Under the pieces are notes generated by a model. That model did no database searches. It was not told where the DNA came from and saw only the letters and a program-made list of their open reading frames with translations. From a virus: a stretch of 64,000 nucleotides of DNA. Position 1 is the stretch's first letter. Each line of letters starts with the position of its first letter. The translations under genes and the position numbers were made by a program. Positions 23,821 through 32,254 of the stretch are shown here, in pieces. The DNA lies in IMG/VR virus record IMGVR_UViG_3300043429_001189, positions 1-64,000 of that record; one strand, 5' to 3'.

Positions 23821-24589
23821 TATCTTTATTTATTTCATAATAATATTCTTTAAACGGTAAAGAGTTCCAATTTGCATGAAAATCTTTACTTAATTCAATA
23901 AATTCTTTTTTCTTTTTGTCCAATTCTTCGCCTGCAAGAACTTCAAGTTGCATTCCTCCTGGGTGTGATATCCAAACTTGAACTTCATCAATAGGTTTTT
24001 TAAAAAGTTCTTCAAAAGAAAGGGCATATGCAGCACCTTGTTTTTTATATTTATTCATCACATCAATCCCACGTATTCCTGAAGCACTTTTAAAATCTGT
24101 GATAATTCTTTTGCCGTTAATATGTTCAAATCCAAAATCGGCTGTTCCAGCAAATAAATTTTGCAAAGACCACAAAAACTTTTCAGTAAAAATTACTCTT
24201 TTGATGTTGTCAAATACATTTTCATGTATAAAATTATAAAATAAATCTCTGCCGTAAGAAATTTTATCTTCAGCCATCCCATCTTCTCTTAAATCAGCAG
24301 GTGTCTTCTTTTGCGTGTATAATAAACACATATCAGAATTACCTCCATTTTTGATACATATCATATAATTCTCCAAAAACCGATGCATAGCCGTACCTCT
24401 GCCTGCTGCACGTTCTCCTATTTCTTGAAGCTTTTCTTTTCCGATTGCATCTTCTAAATCTTGAAGATACTTTGAAGGTTCATATGAAAGAATAGTGGTA
24501 ACAGAAGGCATAAATATCGGCTCTGCATCATTTTCTTTATAAACATAAACTCTCCCGTGTGGTGTTTCAAATCTTTTAACTTTTGACAT
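23798..24589 (-). CDS. RecB/Cas4-like PD-(D/E)XK exonuclease
   Basis: The 263-residue protein contains the GRGTAMHRFLENY helix typical of RecB-family phage nucleases and MGME1-like exonucleases, followed by TEKF (E136), AGTADFGF (D151) and ITDFKSA (D165, K167). Together these give the PD-(D/E)XK active site. Single-strand or end-processing exonuclease activity in recombination or replication is likely. It is translationally packed between UvsY (2 bases) and UvsW (23-base overlap), which supports a recombination role. Confidence 0.87.
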   Translation of the reverse strand: MSKVKRFETPHGRVYVYKENDAEPIFMPSVTTILSYEPSKYLQDLEDAIGKEKLQEIGERAAGRGTAMHRFLENYMICIKNGGNSDMCLLYTQKKTPADLREDGMAEDKISYGRDLFYNFIHENVFDNIKRVIFTEKFLWSLQNLFAGTADFGFEHINGKRIITDFKSASGIRGIDVMNKYKKQGAAYALSFEELFKKPIDEVQVWISHPGGMQLEVLAGEELDKKKKEFIELSKDFHANWNSLPFKEYYYEINKDNESTSNS

Positions 24590-24590
24590 A

Positions 24591-25061
24591 TTATCCTCTT
24601 CTATATTCTTCTAATTGAATTCTGTGTTTAATACCGAAAGAAATTGTATCAATTGTTTTAACAGTTTCTTTCATATAATCTAAGTGATTTTGTAATAATT
24701 CTTTTCTTTCGTTAATATCAGCAATATCTACATATATATGTAATTCCTTTGGCTCTTTATCCATTCGTAAATCATAATTTCTGGTATAATGTTCCCACTT
24801 TTCAATTTTCTTTGCTCTAAAAATTTGATTTACTTTAGATAAATGAACCATTAAAGTATGACAATATTCAACAGCAATTTGCCTATACGAATAAATGTCA
24901 ACCTGCAAATCAGCAATTTTGTAAATATCCCTTAATCTTTCGGACATATCTTTAATCCTATCCGTCCACTCGTTTCTTTCAGTTTTAAATCTTGCAATTA
25001 ATTGCTCATTAATTTCACTAGAAGAGGTTTGAGGATTTGTGTTTGTGTTTTCTTGTGTCAC
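24591..25061 (-). CDS. uvsY: UvsY-like recombination mediator
   Basis: The 156-residue helical protein resembles T4 UvsY (137 residues), the mediator that loads UvsX recombinase on gp32-coated ssDNA. Evidence is the size, the mid-region IEKWEHYTRNYDLRMDKEP / VDIADINERKELLQNHLDYM and the closing IDTISFGIKHRIQLEEY, which fits the final helix of UvsY-type proteins. It lies between gp61/gp32 and UvsW. Sequence conservation in this family is low, so the call leans on context. Confidence 0.7.
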   Translation of the reverse strand: MTQENTNTNPQTSSSEINEQLIARFKTERNEWTDRIKDMSERLRDIYKIADLQVDIYSYRQIAVEYCHTLMVHLSKVNQIFRAKKIEKWEHYTRNYDLRMDKEPKELHIYVDIADINERKELLQNHLDYMKETVKTIDTISFGIKHRIQLEEYRRG

Positions 25062-25209
25062 GTATTTCAGATTTAATAATTAACTTTTTCTTGACAGATG
25101 ATACTTGAATTTCAGAAAAATCAGGTTTTTCAAAATTAAAAGAAAACTCGACATTTCCTTTAAACCTCACTTCTTCGTCTAAACCTATTTCATTAGATCC
25201 AGTATGCAT
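25018..25209 (-). CDS. Small protein between primase and UvsY
   Basis: The ATG at 25207-25209 overlaps the primase stop by 17 bases and the frame ends 44 bases inside the UvsY gene, giving 63 residues. The product (HTGSNEIGLDEEVRFKG, EFSFNFEKPDFSEIQVSS, then a basic tail KHKHKSS) has a believable beta-hairpin pattern and fills a 131-base gap between two genes in a region where gaps are otherwise tiny. No family was recognised. The longer frame starting at 25317 is rejected because most of it lies inside primase. Confidence 0.5.
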   Translation of the reverse strand: MHTGSNEIGLDEEVRFKGNVEFSFNFEKPDFSEIQVSSVKKKLIIKSEIRDTRKHKHKSSNLF

Positions 25210-26314
25210 CGTATTTATCGTTGGAAAAATAGTTTGCCAATCTTGGTATTGAGATGTTTTTTCTTTTTGCCAAGACGACAAGGTCTGTGAGGTCCATTTT
25301 TTTATTTGTCGGTTCATCGATATTTGCTTCTTTAAAAAATTTCTTCCATAAAAATACAGGCTTGCCTTCTTTTAGGCGTTTAATTGAGGCTTCTTTACCC
25401 GCTTTATCAAAATCATACAAATATCTTAAAGATGATAAATCAATCGGAACATCAATATTTGACGAACAAGTAGCTATCGAATTTTTATATAAAAAAGAAT
25501 CTAAAGGTCCTTCAAACACCGTAATAGGCAATGATAAATCCACATTAAGTAAACCAAAAATAGTTGACATTGGATCAACTTCTTCTACTTCATGTGTTAC
25601 AGTTTTTCCAAAAATTTCGTATATTTTGCTTAATCTAAATGTCATATACTTAGGATATGTTTTAAAATTTCTAATCTGAAAACCTAAAACTTGATTGGTA
25701 TTAGGAATCAGATTAAAAATGTAAAGTTGTTCTTTTTCTTTACTCCAAGAAAAAATATCCATGTTTGGCTGCAACCTTTTAATTAAATAAGTTGCTATTG
25801 GAGATTTATCAATTCTTTTTAATTTAAACTTGTCCTCAATTATATTCCTATCAACAGCTAAAGTTTTTAATTTTTCTATGTCAAATAAGTAAGAAGGGTC
25901 TAATTGAATAATTTCCTTTTTTGTACTTTCCTCAGCATCTTTGATGTAAAGCATCTCATCAACGCTAAACACATCTTTTTTGAAGTCCTTTAAGAATTTA
26001 TAAACATCAGTGTATTTTCCACAATTATAACACTTAAAATATAATTTATCAATATAAATATTTCCGCGTTTTTTATGTGTATCAACGCTACTGTCTCCAC
26101 AATAAGGACATGCAAAATTTAAACGCCCAGCTTTATTATAAATTATTCTCTTTTCACTGTGTGCATGGTTGCTGTTTAAAATTTCCTGTAAAGAAACTTT
26201 AATCTTTTCAATAATTTGTTGAGGATTAACAGCAACTGAATCTTTATCATAAGAAAAAGAGAATGAGGTTTTACCCCCATTCTCTCCGTTTTCATTTGAA
26301 TTAAAGTGATGCAT
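25193..26314 (-). CDS. 61: DNA primase, T4 gp61-like
   Basis: Starting at ATG 26312-26314, which overlaps the gp32 end by 14 bases, gives 373 residues. A zinc ribbon (FACPYCGDS, C69/C72; FKCYNCGK, C95/C98) precedes a TOPRIM domain with VFEGPLDSF (E268) and LYDFDKAGK (D301, D303). This is the layout of gp61/DnaG-type primases, which make RNA primers for lagging-strand synthesis with the gp41 helicase (not in this window). Longer frames upstream lie entirely within the gp32 gene and were rejected. Confidence 0.87.
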   Translation of the reverse strand: MHHFNSNENGENGGKTSFSFSYDKDSVAVNPQQIIEKIKVSLQEILNSNHAHSEKRIIYNKAGRLNFACPYCGDSSVDTHKKRGNIYIDKLYFKCYNCGKYTDVYKFLKDFKKDVFSVDEMLYIKDAEESTKKEIIQLDPSYLFDIEKLKTLAVDRNIIEDKFKLKRIDKSPIATYLIKRLQPNMDIFSWSKEKEQLYIFNLIPNTNQVLGFQIRNFKTYPKYMTFRLSKIYEIFGKTVTHEVEEVDPMSTIFGLLNVDLSLPITVFEGPLDSFLYKNSIATCSSNIDVPIDLSSLRYLYDFDKAGKEASIKRLKEGKPVFLWKKFFKEANIDEPTNKKMDLTDLVVLAKRKNISIPRLANYFSNDKYDAYWI

Positions 26315-27236
26315 AAAGGTCATCATCAAAAGAATTTGGGTCAAAATCATCAGAATCATCGAGTATTGATGATGTTTCAACAGCCGCAGGTTTTGGTTTA
26401 GTCGGCGCGGACGGCAAAACAAAATCATCATTGCTTTCAGAGATTGCTGATGTAGTTTTTCGATTGTTTTTTTCCACGGATTCAATCATACGGCCACCTG
26501 GGACAGTGTTTCTGATAACTTGATTGACAAAATCTTCGGTTGCTTGATCCCAATCTTGATAATCATAAGCACTTAGATCAGGAGATTCGTCAAGATATGA
26601 TTTAATTTTATTAAAGCATTCTTGAGTTTTTTCCATTTTTTCTCCATCTATGGTAAGCGGCATTTTTTCATCCAAAAAACGACAATTATCATAGTTATTA
26701 TAACCTGCTACTTGCGTAATGTGAACAAGAAATGGCTTTCCTTCAAAAAGATCAAAAGGAATGTGTGGTTTTCCAAATTCTGGCTTCATTTCAGCCTGTA
26801 ATTTGTTGTAAATTTTGACTCCATAAGGCCACACCATAATTTTACCAACCATTTCAGGATTGTTGTCATCTTTGATGATTTGAACCAATGAAGCAAATCG
26901 TTGCCTGCGAGAAAAATTTTCGGCTAATTTTTGTTCAGCAACAGAATCAGACTTTTTAAATTTCCAATAAAAATCTTGGATAATTGACTTTTTACCAACA
27001 GTGGAAGGGCAGTCAACCATTTTTCCTTCATTATTAGCTGGATCAACCAACCAACATGACCATTTTTTCATTACCGATTTTTTTGCATCCTTATGCCAAG
27101 GAATAAATCGAACTACTGCTTTGTAAACTCCATCTTTACCAGATTTTGAATCAGGTTTAAAAATTAAAGATTGTTTACGTTCGGGCTCTTTGAAGTCATC
27201 GAGCGAAAGATTAAAGATGTCATTAAGATTCTCCAT
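26301..27236 (-). CDS. 32: Single-stranded DNA-binding protein, T4 gp32-like
   Basis: The 311-residue protein has the gp32 three-part layout. A basic N-terminal segment comes first, then a core with aromatic and basic strands (VVRFIPWHKDAKK, IMVWPYGVKIYNKL, FLVHITQVAGYNNYDNC), and then an acidic C-terminal tail ending DDSDDFDPNSFDDDLYASL that recruits replication partners. It coats ssDNA for polymerase, primase and UvsX/UvsY. The canonical zinc-binding His/Cys set of T4 gp32 is not obvious. Its 5' leader is ~60 bases with a small hairpin and a promoter-like motif. The primase start overlaps its end. Confidence 0.9.
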   Translation of the reverse strand: MENLNDIFNLSLDDFKEPERKQSLIFKPDSKSGKDGVYKAVVRFIPWHKDAKKSVMKKWSCWLVDPANNEGKMVDCPSTVGKKSIIQDFYWKFKKSDSVAEQKLAENFSRRQRFASLVQIIKDDNNPEMVGKIMVWPYGVKIYNKLQAEMKPEFGKPHIPFDLFEGKPFLVHITQVAGYNNYDNCRFLDEKMPLTIDGEKMEKTQECFNKIKSYLDESPDLSAYDYQDWDQATEDFVNQVIRNTVPGGRMIESVEKNNRKTTSAISESNDDFVLPSAPTKPKPAAVETSSILDDSDDFDPNSFDDDLYASL

Positions 27237-27274
27237 TTTACTTTAGATTTATTTTAGTTTGTTTTAAGTTTACA

Positions 27275-27288
27275 TTAAGACGCCTTAA
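27275..27288 (-). promoter_or_regulatory. Small hairpin in the gp32 leader
   Basis: Arms TTAAG (27275-27279) and CTTAA (27284-27288) enclose a 4-base loop about 38 bases upstream of the gp32 ATG. T4 gp32 represses its own translation through a structured leader followed by an A+T-rich tract; this leader is similarly A+T-rich after the hairpin. The link is an inference. Confidence 0.3.
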
Positions 27289-27299
27289 GTGAATTCAAT

Positions 27300-27309
27300 T
27301 TATATATTC
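27300..27309 (-). promoter_or_regulatory. Promoter-like motif GAATATATAA before gp32
   Basis: GAATATATAA on the minus strand, about 64 bases upstream of the gp32 start, lies within a short inverted repeat (GTGAAT ... ATTCAC). It matches the recurring motif and follows the 27322 gene. Confidence 0.45.
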
Positions 27310-27321
27310 ACGAACAAAACA

Positions 27322-27642
27322 TTAGTTTTGTACTTCATTAATATTTTTTTGTACTTCTTCTAAGACTAAATTTTTTGCTTCCTCTAAAGAGATATTTAAA
27401 CGTTCACTTAAGTCTTTATAAAAATTATTTTCTTGCTGTGTTACATATTGCATTTTTGCAACAATGATATTCATATCATCTTCGGCATTTCTAATTTGAG
27501 CACCTACTTTACTTGCCTCGGCATAAATTTTTCTTAGTTGCTCAAGTAATTCGGATATTTTTTGAATTTCATCCTGCGACAGCTTAGAAGATTTGTAATT
27601 TATCATTGGCTCAGGTGTAATTAAATCTTTATTAGTTTCCAT
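27322..27642 (-). CDS. Small coiled-coil protein upstream of gp32
   Basis: The ATG at 27640-27642 gives 106 residues (METNKDLITPEP...), preceded by a GTATATAATA motif; an earlier start at 27711 would overlap the resolvase gene by 43 bases. Residues about 18-85 predict a long coiled coil (QDEIQKISELLEQLRKIYAE, QYVTQQENNFYKDLSERL). Position next to gp32 and size are reminiscent of T4 genes 33 and 59, but I see no convincing sequence match. Function is unknown. Confidence 0.65.
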   Translation of the reverse strand: METNKDLITPEPMINYKSSKLSQDEIQKISELLEQLRKIYAEASKVGAQIRNAEDDMNIIVAKMQYVTQQENNFYKDLSERLNISLEEAKNLVLEEVQKNINEVQN

Positions 27643-27668
27643 ATTATACTTATTATATACAAATTGTT

Positions 27669-28307
27669 TTAAATAGTTTTGTGATGCGCTTCGATTGTTT
27701 TTAATACCCAATATGAATCAACGATATCATCAAGAGGTTTAAGCCAGGCACCTTTTTTATTTTGAAATTTTTCAGGATTTTCTTTTAAAGATTTATGTAA
27801 AGATGTATTAATCAAGAATGCATCGGTAGAATTAATAAATGCTTCTATCATATTTTCTTTTTTAAAGTTTCCTTTGCCAGCTGTTGATTTAACGGTCATA
27901 GGCGAATATACATTAAAATTCTCAATATCCAAACCATTTTTAATTAACTCCCATCGCAAAACCCATTGATATCCACTTATTTGTGCAAGACGGTTTCCAG
28001 TGGATGCAAAAGAGAATCCTTCTATACCCCATTCTTTAATAGGTATTCCTGCAAAACAATTTGTTATTTGTGGAATTAATAATAAAGCATCTTTTACAGA
28101 TGTTCGTTCTCTTTCACCTATTGAAGCTTTTTTATGCGGAGCAGCTTCTTCGTCTGATTCAAATAATAAAACCTCCGCATCTAAAAATGCTTGTTTATCT
28201 TTTTCTTTAATTATGCCATTTCTTGCATAAGAATAAAAATTATAAGAATTTTCGGTTTTGAGAGTTGCGGCTGCTGATTTGATTGAAAAGTCAATCCCTA
28301 AAATCAT
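27669..28307 (-). CDS. RuvC-like (RNase H-fold) Holliday junction resolvase
   Basis: The 212-residue protein starts ILGIDFSIKSAA (D6, first acidic residue of the RNase H fold), then WGIEGFSF (E96) and PLDDIVDSYWVLK (D193/D194/D197). This is the D-E-D/D arrangement of RuvC-type resolvases. TVKSTAGKGNFKK resembles the basic loop before the C-terminal Asp. T4 itself uses endonuclease VII (gp49) for this task, so a RuvC-type enzyme would be a replacement. It is located with recombination genes. Confidence 0.72.
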   Translation of the reverse strand: MILGIDFSIKSAAATLKTENSYNFYSYARNGIIKEKDKQAFLDAEVLLFESDEEAAPHKKASIGERERTSVKDALLLIPQITNCFAGIPIKEWGIEGFSFASTGNRLAQISGYQWVLRWELIKNGLDIENFNVYSPMTVKSTAGKGNFKKENMIEAFINSTDAFLINTSLHKSLKENPEKFQNKKGAWLKPLDDIVDSYWVLKTIEAHHKTI

Positions 28308-28636
28308 TTATTCATATTGTTTTGTATAGCATTGCCTAATGCGGCTGATACCAAGCGTGATGTAAACATATCATATAAAATTCCTTTTTCAATACCTAGT
28401 GCTCTTGCAACAACCCTACCTATTGAAGGCCCTACTAAATACCCTAACGCTGCACCAAAAATACCTTCACTTATTGCTTTCTCTAATCCGGGTATTCCTT
28501 CTTTGTCAACAATTTCATTTAATTTTTTTTCAAAATTGCCAACCTCTATGATTTGATCTTCATCAAGTTCATAAATTTCGATTTGTTCAATCTTTGGAGG
28601 GTTTCTAAATTCTTTAAAACTTTTCATTTTAATCAA
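28304..28636 (-). CDS. Small protein with a Gly-rich hydrophobic segment
   Basis: The 110-residue protein (ATG at 28636, or MKSFKEF from 28627) has an acidic N-terminal third and then ISEGIFGAALGYLVGPSIG / RVVARALGIEKG, a glycine-rich amphipathic or membrane-associating segment. MKSFKEFR resembles the cluster leader but lacks the [IL]-x-E end. It overlaps the resolvase start by 4 bases and the tail-tube-like gene stop by up to 8. Similar Gly-rich small proteins occur in T4-like phages; the role is unknown. Confidence 0.6.
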   Translation of the reverse strand: MIKMKSFKEFRNPPKIEQIEIYELDEDQIIEVGNFEKKLNEIVDKEGIPGLEKAISEGIFGAALGYLVGPSIGRVVARALGIEKGILYDMFTSRLVSAALGNAIQNNMNK

Positions 28637-29174
28637 ATCTTTTCTTAATGTTTACGTAGTTATACTTAAAATTAGCAGTAAAATTCTTAAAATCCGCTGT
28701 GTTTGATGAATAATCAAGTTCAAGTTCAGATAAACTAGTATATACTATTTGTGAAAGTTCAACTGCAACAAATTCAAATCCTGATTGGTCCAAAAAGGAA
28801 ATGGTTACATCTCCTAAATATTTATTTTTTTGGTCCAAATCATAATATTCAAAAAACATATCAAACATTACCCAATAATTTATATATCCTTCATAAGATT
28901 TAAAAGTTATAGTAAAATTGCGGTCCAACCAATATATAGGTCGCAAGCCAGCCTTTGCAGTTACAGGATCTTCATATAATGTCTGTTCAACCGTTTCTGC
29001 GGTTAATGAAGGAAATGAGATTGATTGTATGCCCGCTGTCATATAATCATGCAAATTTTCATATGGCAGAGGTAATCTTTTAATGTACGTTTCGTATTTA
29101 TTAACAATTTCTGGGTAGAAAAAGTTTTTTTGAAGCCGTACAATAAAATTGGTATTTTTGCTATTTAAAATCAT
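28629..29174 (-). CDS. Tail-tube-fold protein (gp19/gp54-like)
   Basis: The 181-residue protein has the strand pattern of tail tube subunits: IQSISFPSLTAETVEQTLY, FTITFKSYEGYINYWVMFDM, GDVTISFLDQSGFEFVAVEL, and a final long strand with FKYNYV. It may be the tube subunit or one of the related baseplate-tube junction proteins (T4 gp48/gp54); being beside baseplate-like genes rather than a sheath gene favours the latter. No T4-level identity can be claimed by eye. Confidence 0.55.
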   Translation of the reverse strand: MILNSKNTNFIVRLQKNFFYPEIVNKYETYIKRLPLPYENLHDYMTAGIQSISFPSLTAETVEQTLYEDPVTAKAGLRPIYWLDRNFTITFKSYEGYINYWVMFDMFFEYYDLDQKNKYLGDVTISFLDQSGFEFVAVELSQIVYTSLSELELDYSSNTADFKNFTANFKYNYVNIKKRFD

Positions 29175-29179
29175 AAAGT

Positions 29180-31324
29180 TTATCTAAATTCAAAATTTGT
29201 TGTGCCATCAGCATTAACACTTGAAACAATTCCTTCTTCGCGTTTTTCGTTATTAATAGGAATCGTTTGTCCAGATGGATTTTTAACAACAGGTGCTGTT
29301 GCTGCCCAATTGTTTGATTCCATATTGGGAGTTAACCCAGGAATTTCAGGTATGTTTAATGTACTTGCTGTGCTATTATTTGCATTTGCTAATGCATAAT
29401 TCACTGCGGCGGATTGTGATGTTGCAGTAACTATTCCTTTGGTTGTGCTAACAGCATTATTGGCAATTTGCGCTTGTGCTATTGAATTAGCGGGGGATGA
29501 AGATGTGCTTGTTACGCCTGAAGTTGCAACAGCTGTGCCTGTTCCTGTAGTTACATTTAATGTTAATGCTTTAAGTTTTTGTTTAAGTTGAGTAATTTCC
29601 TCGTCTTTTTGCAATAAGGCAGCAGATATCGAAGTCTTAAATTCAATATTTTCAAATTCTCCTGTGTATATTAAAACGTCATCACCTTCTACATTTTTAT
29701 TAACCAAATAATAATTTCTTGTTGTCCCTCCTAAAAGTTTAACCGCGGTTTCACTGTCTATTTTAAATAAAATTTCACCTGCCCCAGGATTTGCTGCTTC
29801 AATATTTTGAACAGGATCTATAAATATTTGTGAATTATCACTGAACACAAAACTTAATTTTACATTCATCCCGTTACTTGCAAGATCCAATGTAACATTT
29901 TGTTTTTTATCCTTTGATTTTGTAAAAATTTTGAATTTTACAAAATTATCAAACGGATTCATATAAAAAATATTTGTTCCTTGTGGATATACAACTTGTC
30001 CTAAATCAGCCGAATCTATTTCGGTTGTTGAGGCAACAGAAATAAAATTAACATCATAATAATTATTAACATAGCTGTATTGAGTTATTATTCTAGGTGT
30101 TCCAAATGAAACACTTGGAGCAGGAGTATCATCGGTTTTAACAATTTTATTGTAAACTTTAATTGGTCTAAATCCTTCTAAAGCATTAATCTTTTCTAAT
30201 TGATAACCGTATTTTTTTGCGTCTGTTGAAGAAAACGTTGATCTTCTAACTATTTCTTTGTTACTTACTTTATTTACTAAACGCATAATATATTCAATAT
30301 TATAAGAATATATTGCAGCAGCATTTCTTAATACTGGCCTATAAATTGACGGCTGGTCAAAATTATCTTCTTGCAAAATTGTCACATCAGACGTTTTAAT
30401 AAAGTTGGTTCCTATTTGTTCGTATACCGTTAATTGGTTGATAACAACCCATTGACCTGATTCGTTCAATAGATTAATGTAATCTTCAATAAACCCTCCT
30501 TGAAAAGTAGGGTAATATTCTATAAAATCAAATTCTGCATTTTCTTTAATCACTGCGCCAACAAAAGAGTACTCATCTTGCTGATTGACAGAGCTATTCC
30601 ATGTAGTTCCAATATTAAGATATCTATTTCCATTGGTTTCTGTAATTGAATTTATTTCATACAGATTAATGCTTATTTGTGAAGACTGTGAAAAACCTAC
30701 ATTACCAAAAGTGTATTGATATCCTACTGAATTTGTTGCCGCAGGAGAAGTCCAGAAATCTAAATTTACATTATATAAAGAAGGAACTTTAAATTCTATG
30801 TATCTATCAAAATATCTATCAGCAATAAAAATAGGATCGGGAGAAAATGTTACATCAGGTTCACTTCTTAAATAAACATTAGCAGCAGCGGTAAAAGGAC
30901 GTTGATTTGTCCCGTTTGCAGTCCATTCATTAAATGCTATTTCTGTGATTACACCATCTAATCCAGGAAATGTGAATCCAGCTAAAAAATGAACACGAAC
31001 AGTATCATATTTTTGATTTGATAATAAACTTGCGGTAACATCAGTTAAAACAAAATTATTATCTCGTTGGATAATAGGAACAGGTGTATCTATGTCATGA
31101 TATGCCCAAACTTTTGAATCTAATCCTAGTTTGCTAGCTGATTTATCAAGAATGTTGCCAGTTCTTTTGTATGCCTGAGCATTATTTAAAAACTGATACG
31201 TATTAGTGTATCTATTCTGCAAACGTAAACATCTTGCTTGTGATGTTGTAATTGTTTCATTAGAATAGATGTATTCTACTAATGCATAATTTGTTATTTG
31301 TATGTACTGTGAAGTAGCAGACAT
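29180..31324 (-). CDS. Large virion structural protein with coiled coil and low-complexity tail
   Basis: The 714-residue protein is beta-rich over its first ~580 residues, has a short coiled coil (LLQKDEEITQLKQKLKALTL, about 581-600), then a Ser/Thr/Ala/Asn-rich tail. It stands between the tube-like protein and the spanin-like pair in the leftward tail operon (5 and 10 bases apart from neighbours), so a baseplate or tail-fibre role is likely. No named family was recognised. Confidence 0.6.
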   Translation of the reverse strand: MSATSQYIQITNYALVEYIYSNETITTSQARCLRLQNRYTNTYQFLNNAQAYKRTGNILDKSASKLGLDSKVWAYHDIDTPVPIIQRDNNFVLTDVTASLLSNQKYDTVRVHFLAGFTFPGLDGVITEIAFNEWTANGTNQRPFTAAANVYLRSEPDVTFSPDPIFIADRYFDRYIEFKVPSLYNVNLDFWTSPAATNSVGYQYTFGNVGFSQSSQISINLYEINSITETNGNRYLNIGTTWNSSVNQQDEYSFVGAVIKENAEFDFIEYYPTFQGGFIEDYINLLNESGQWVVINQLTVYEQIGTNFIKTSDVTILQEDNFDQPSIYRPVLRNAAAIYSYNIEYIMRLVNKVSNKEIVRRSTFSSTDAKKYGYQLEKINALEGFRPIKVYNKIVKTDDTPAPSVSFGTPRIITQYSYVNNYYDVNFISVASTTEIDSADLGQVVYPQGTNIFYMNPFDNFVKFKIFTKSKDKKQNVTLDLASNGMNVKLSFVFSDNSQIFIDPVQNIEAANPGAGEILFKIDSETAVKLLGGTTRNYYLVNKNVEGDDVLIYTGEFENIEFKTSISAALLQKDEEITQLKQKLKALTLNVTTGTGTAVATSGVTSTSSSPANSIAQAQIANNAVSTTKGIVTATSQSAAVNYALANANNSTASTLNIPEIPGLTPNMESNNWAATAPVVKNPSGQTIPINNEKREEGIVSSVNADGTTNFEFR

Positions 31325-31334
31325 TTTAAAAAAT

Positions 31335-31835
31335 TTATTTTATTGCTATTATTCCCAAGATTAAACCAATTAAGGATATGCCGCTGATTGAACCGCCTAC
31401 TAGCATTTTAGTTTTTAAACTATGTATTTCTTTTTGATAGATATCTTCAATTTCTTTAGACTTATCTAATTGTGATTCCAATGTTACAATTGCTTCCTCC
31501 CTGTTTATTATCATTTCTTTAAGTTCAGAAATTTGTGTATTTTTATAATCCACAGCTTCTTTTAGGATATTTATTTGAACATACTGTTCCATGATTAATT
31601 TATCTTTTGATGATATTATCTTTAAACAAATACTATCATATTCGGCTACTTCTAAATTTAATTTTTCAAACCAAAAAAGTAGGTCAGTTAAATTATCAAG
31701 TTTTTGAGCTTGTTCAACCGTCATTATAATTACATCATTGCCCGAAGAATCTTTTTCAAAAATAGGATAATTTGTCTGACCTAACAAAGAAAAAGAAAAA
31801 GAAATACATAATATTAATAGAATACTTTTAATCAT
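31335..31835 (-). CDS. Exported coiled-coil protein with C-terminal membrane segment, spanin-like partner
   Basis: The 166-residue protein has a signal peptide (MIKSILLILCISFSFSLLGQ), a long coiled coil over about residues 60-145 (YVQINILKEAVDYKNTQISE, IVTLESQLDKSKEIEDIY) and a C-terminal hydrophobic helix (GGSISGISLIGLILGIIAIK). Its ATG overlaps the stop of the 31832-32242 gene (ATGA). A pair of short coiled-coil membrane proteins suggests an Rz/Rz1-type spanin that disrupts the outer membrane, but there is no clear lipobox, and the C-terminal helix is unusual for either spanin. Confidence 0.55.
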   Translation of the reverse strand: MIKSILLILCISFSFSLLGQTNYPIFEKDSSGNDVIIMTVEQAQKLDNLTDLLFWFEKLNLEVAEYDSICLKIISSKDKLIMEQYVQINILKEAVDYKNTQISELKEMIINREEAIVTLESQLDKSKEIEDIYQKEIHSLKTKMLVGGSISGISLIGLILGIIAIK

Positions 31836-32242
31836 ATCTCCAACTTAATTTTTAAAGAGTTAAGTAAATCTTCATTTGTTCTATTATTGGGATTTCTTTT
31901 TAACTCGTCAATCTTTTTTTGGGTTTCAGCTAATTCTTTTTTAATTAAAAATAACTCTCTTTGTGATCTATACAAGTTTCTTTGTAAAATTTCAATTTCT
32001 TTATCAGAATTTTTAATTTTGTCAACAAGAGTTAATTCTTTTTTTTCCAAAACTTGATAATCATATTTTAGGCGACGAAATTCTTCATTTAGAATTTCAT
32101 ATTCTTTGTATAATTCCTGTTTCTTTGCCTCAAGTGTTGCTATCTTTTCTTTATATCCACTATTACTTGTATACCACATTGATCCCAATACACCGCAACA
32201 TATAAGTAAGATAATAATTATAATATTTCTACTGTCTTTCAT
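31832..32242 (-). CDS. Membrane-anchored coiled-coil protein, inner-membrane spanin-like
   Basis: The 136-residue protein has one N-terminal membrane helix (NIIIIILLICCGVLGSMWY) and then a continuous coiled coil (ATLEAKKQELYKEYEILNEE, QRNLYRSQRELFLIKKELAE). This is the layout of an Rz-type inner-membrane spanin. It is coupled by an ATGA overlap to the exported coiled-coil gene downstream. A virion-assembly chaperone is an alternative, since the pair is embedded in the tail operon. Confidence 0.6.
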   Translation of the reverse strand: MKDSRNIIIIILLICCGVLGSMWYTSNSGYKEKIATLEAKKQELYKEYEILNEEFRRLKYDYQVLEKKELTLVDKIKNSDKEIEILQRNLYRSQRELFLIKKELAETQKKIDELKRNPNNRTNEDLLNSLKIKLEI

Positions 32243-32254
32243 ATTTGTGATTTT

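Noticed and set aside
26315-26485. Longer primase start at TTG 26485
   Set aside because: The extra 57 codons lie inside the gp32 coding sequence and encode a composition unlike primase; the ATG at 26314 begins just before the gp32 stop.
27314-27331. ACAAAAC-ATTA-GTTTTGT hairpin at the end of the small coiled-coil gene as a terminator
   Set aside because: The stem is only 7 pairs and A+T-rich, overlaps the stop codon, and lacks a following T-run on the minus strand.
27322-27642. Identification of the small gene before gp32 as T4 gp33 or gp59
   Set aside because: Only size and position fit; sequence comparison from memory shows no convincing match.
28304-28636. Counting the 28304 product (MKSFKEF start) among the leader-tagged proteins
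   Set aside because: The opening residues fit but there is no [IL]-x-E end, and it lies outside the cluster.
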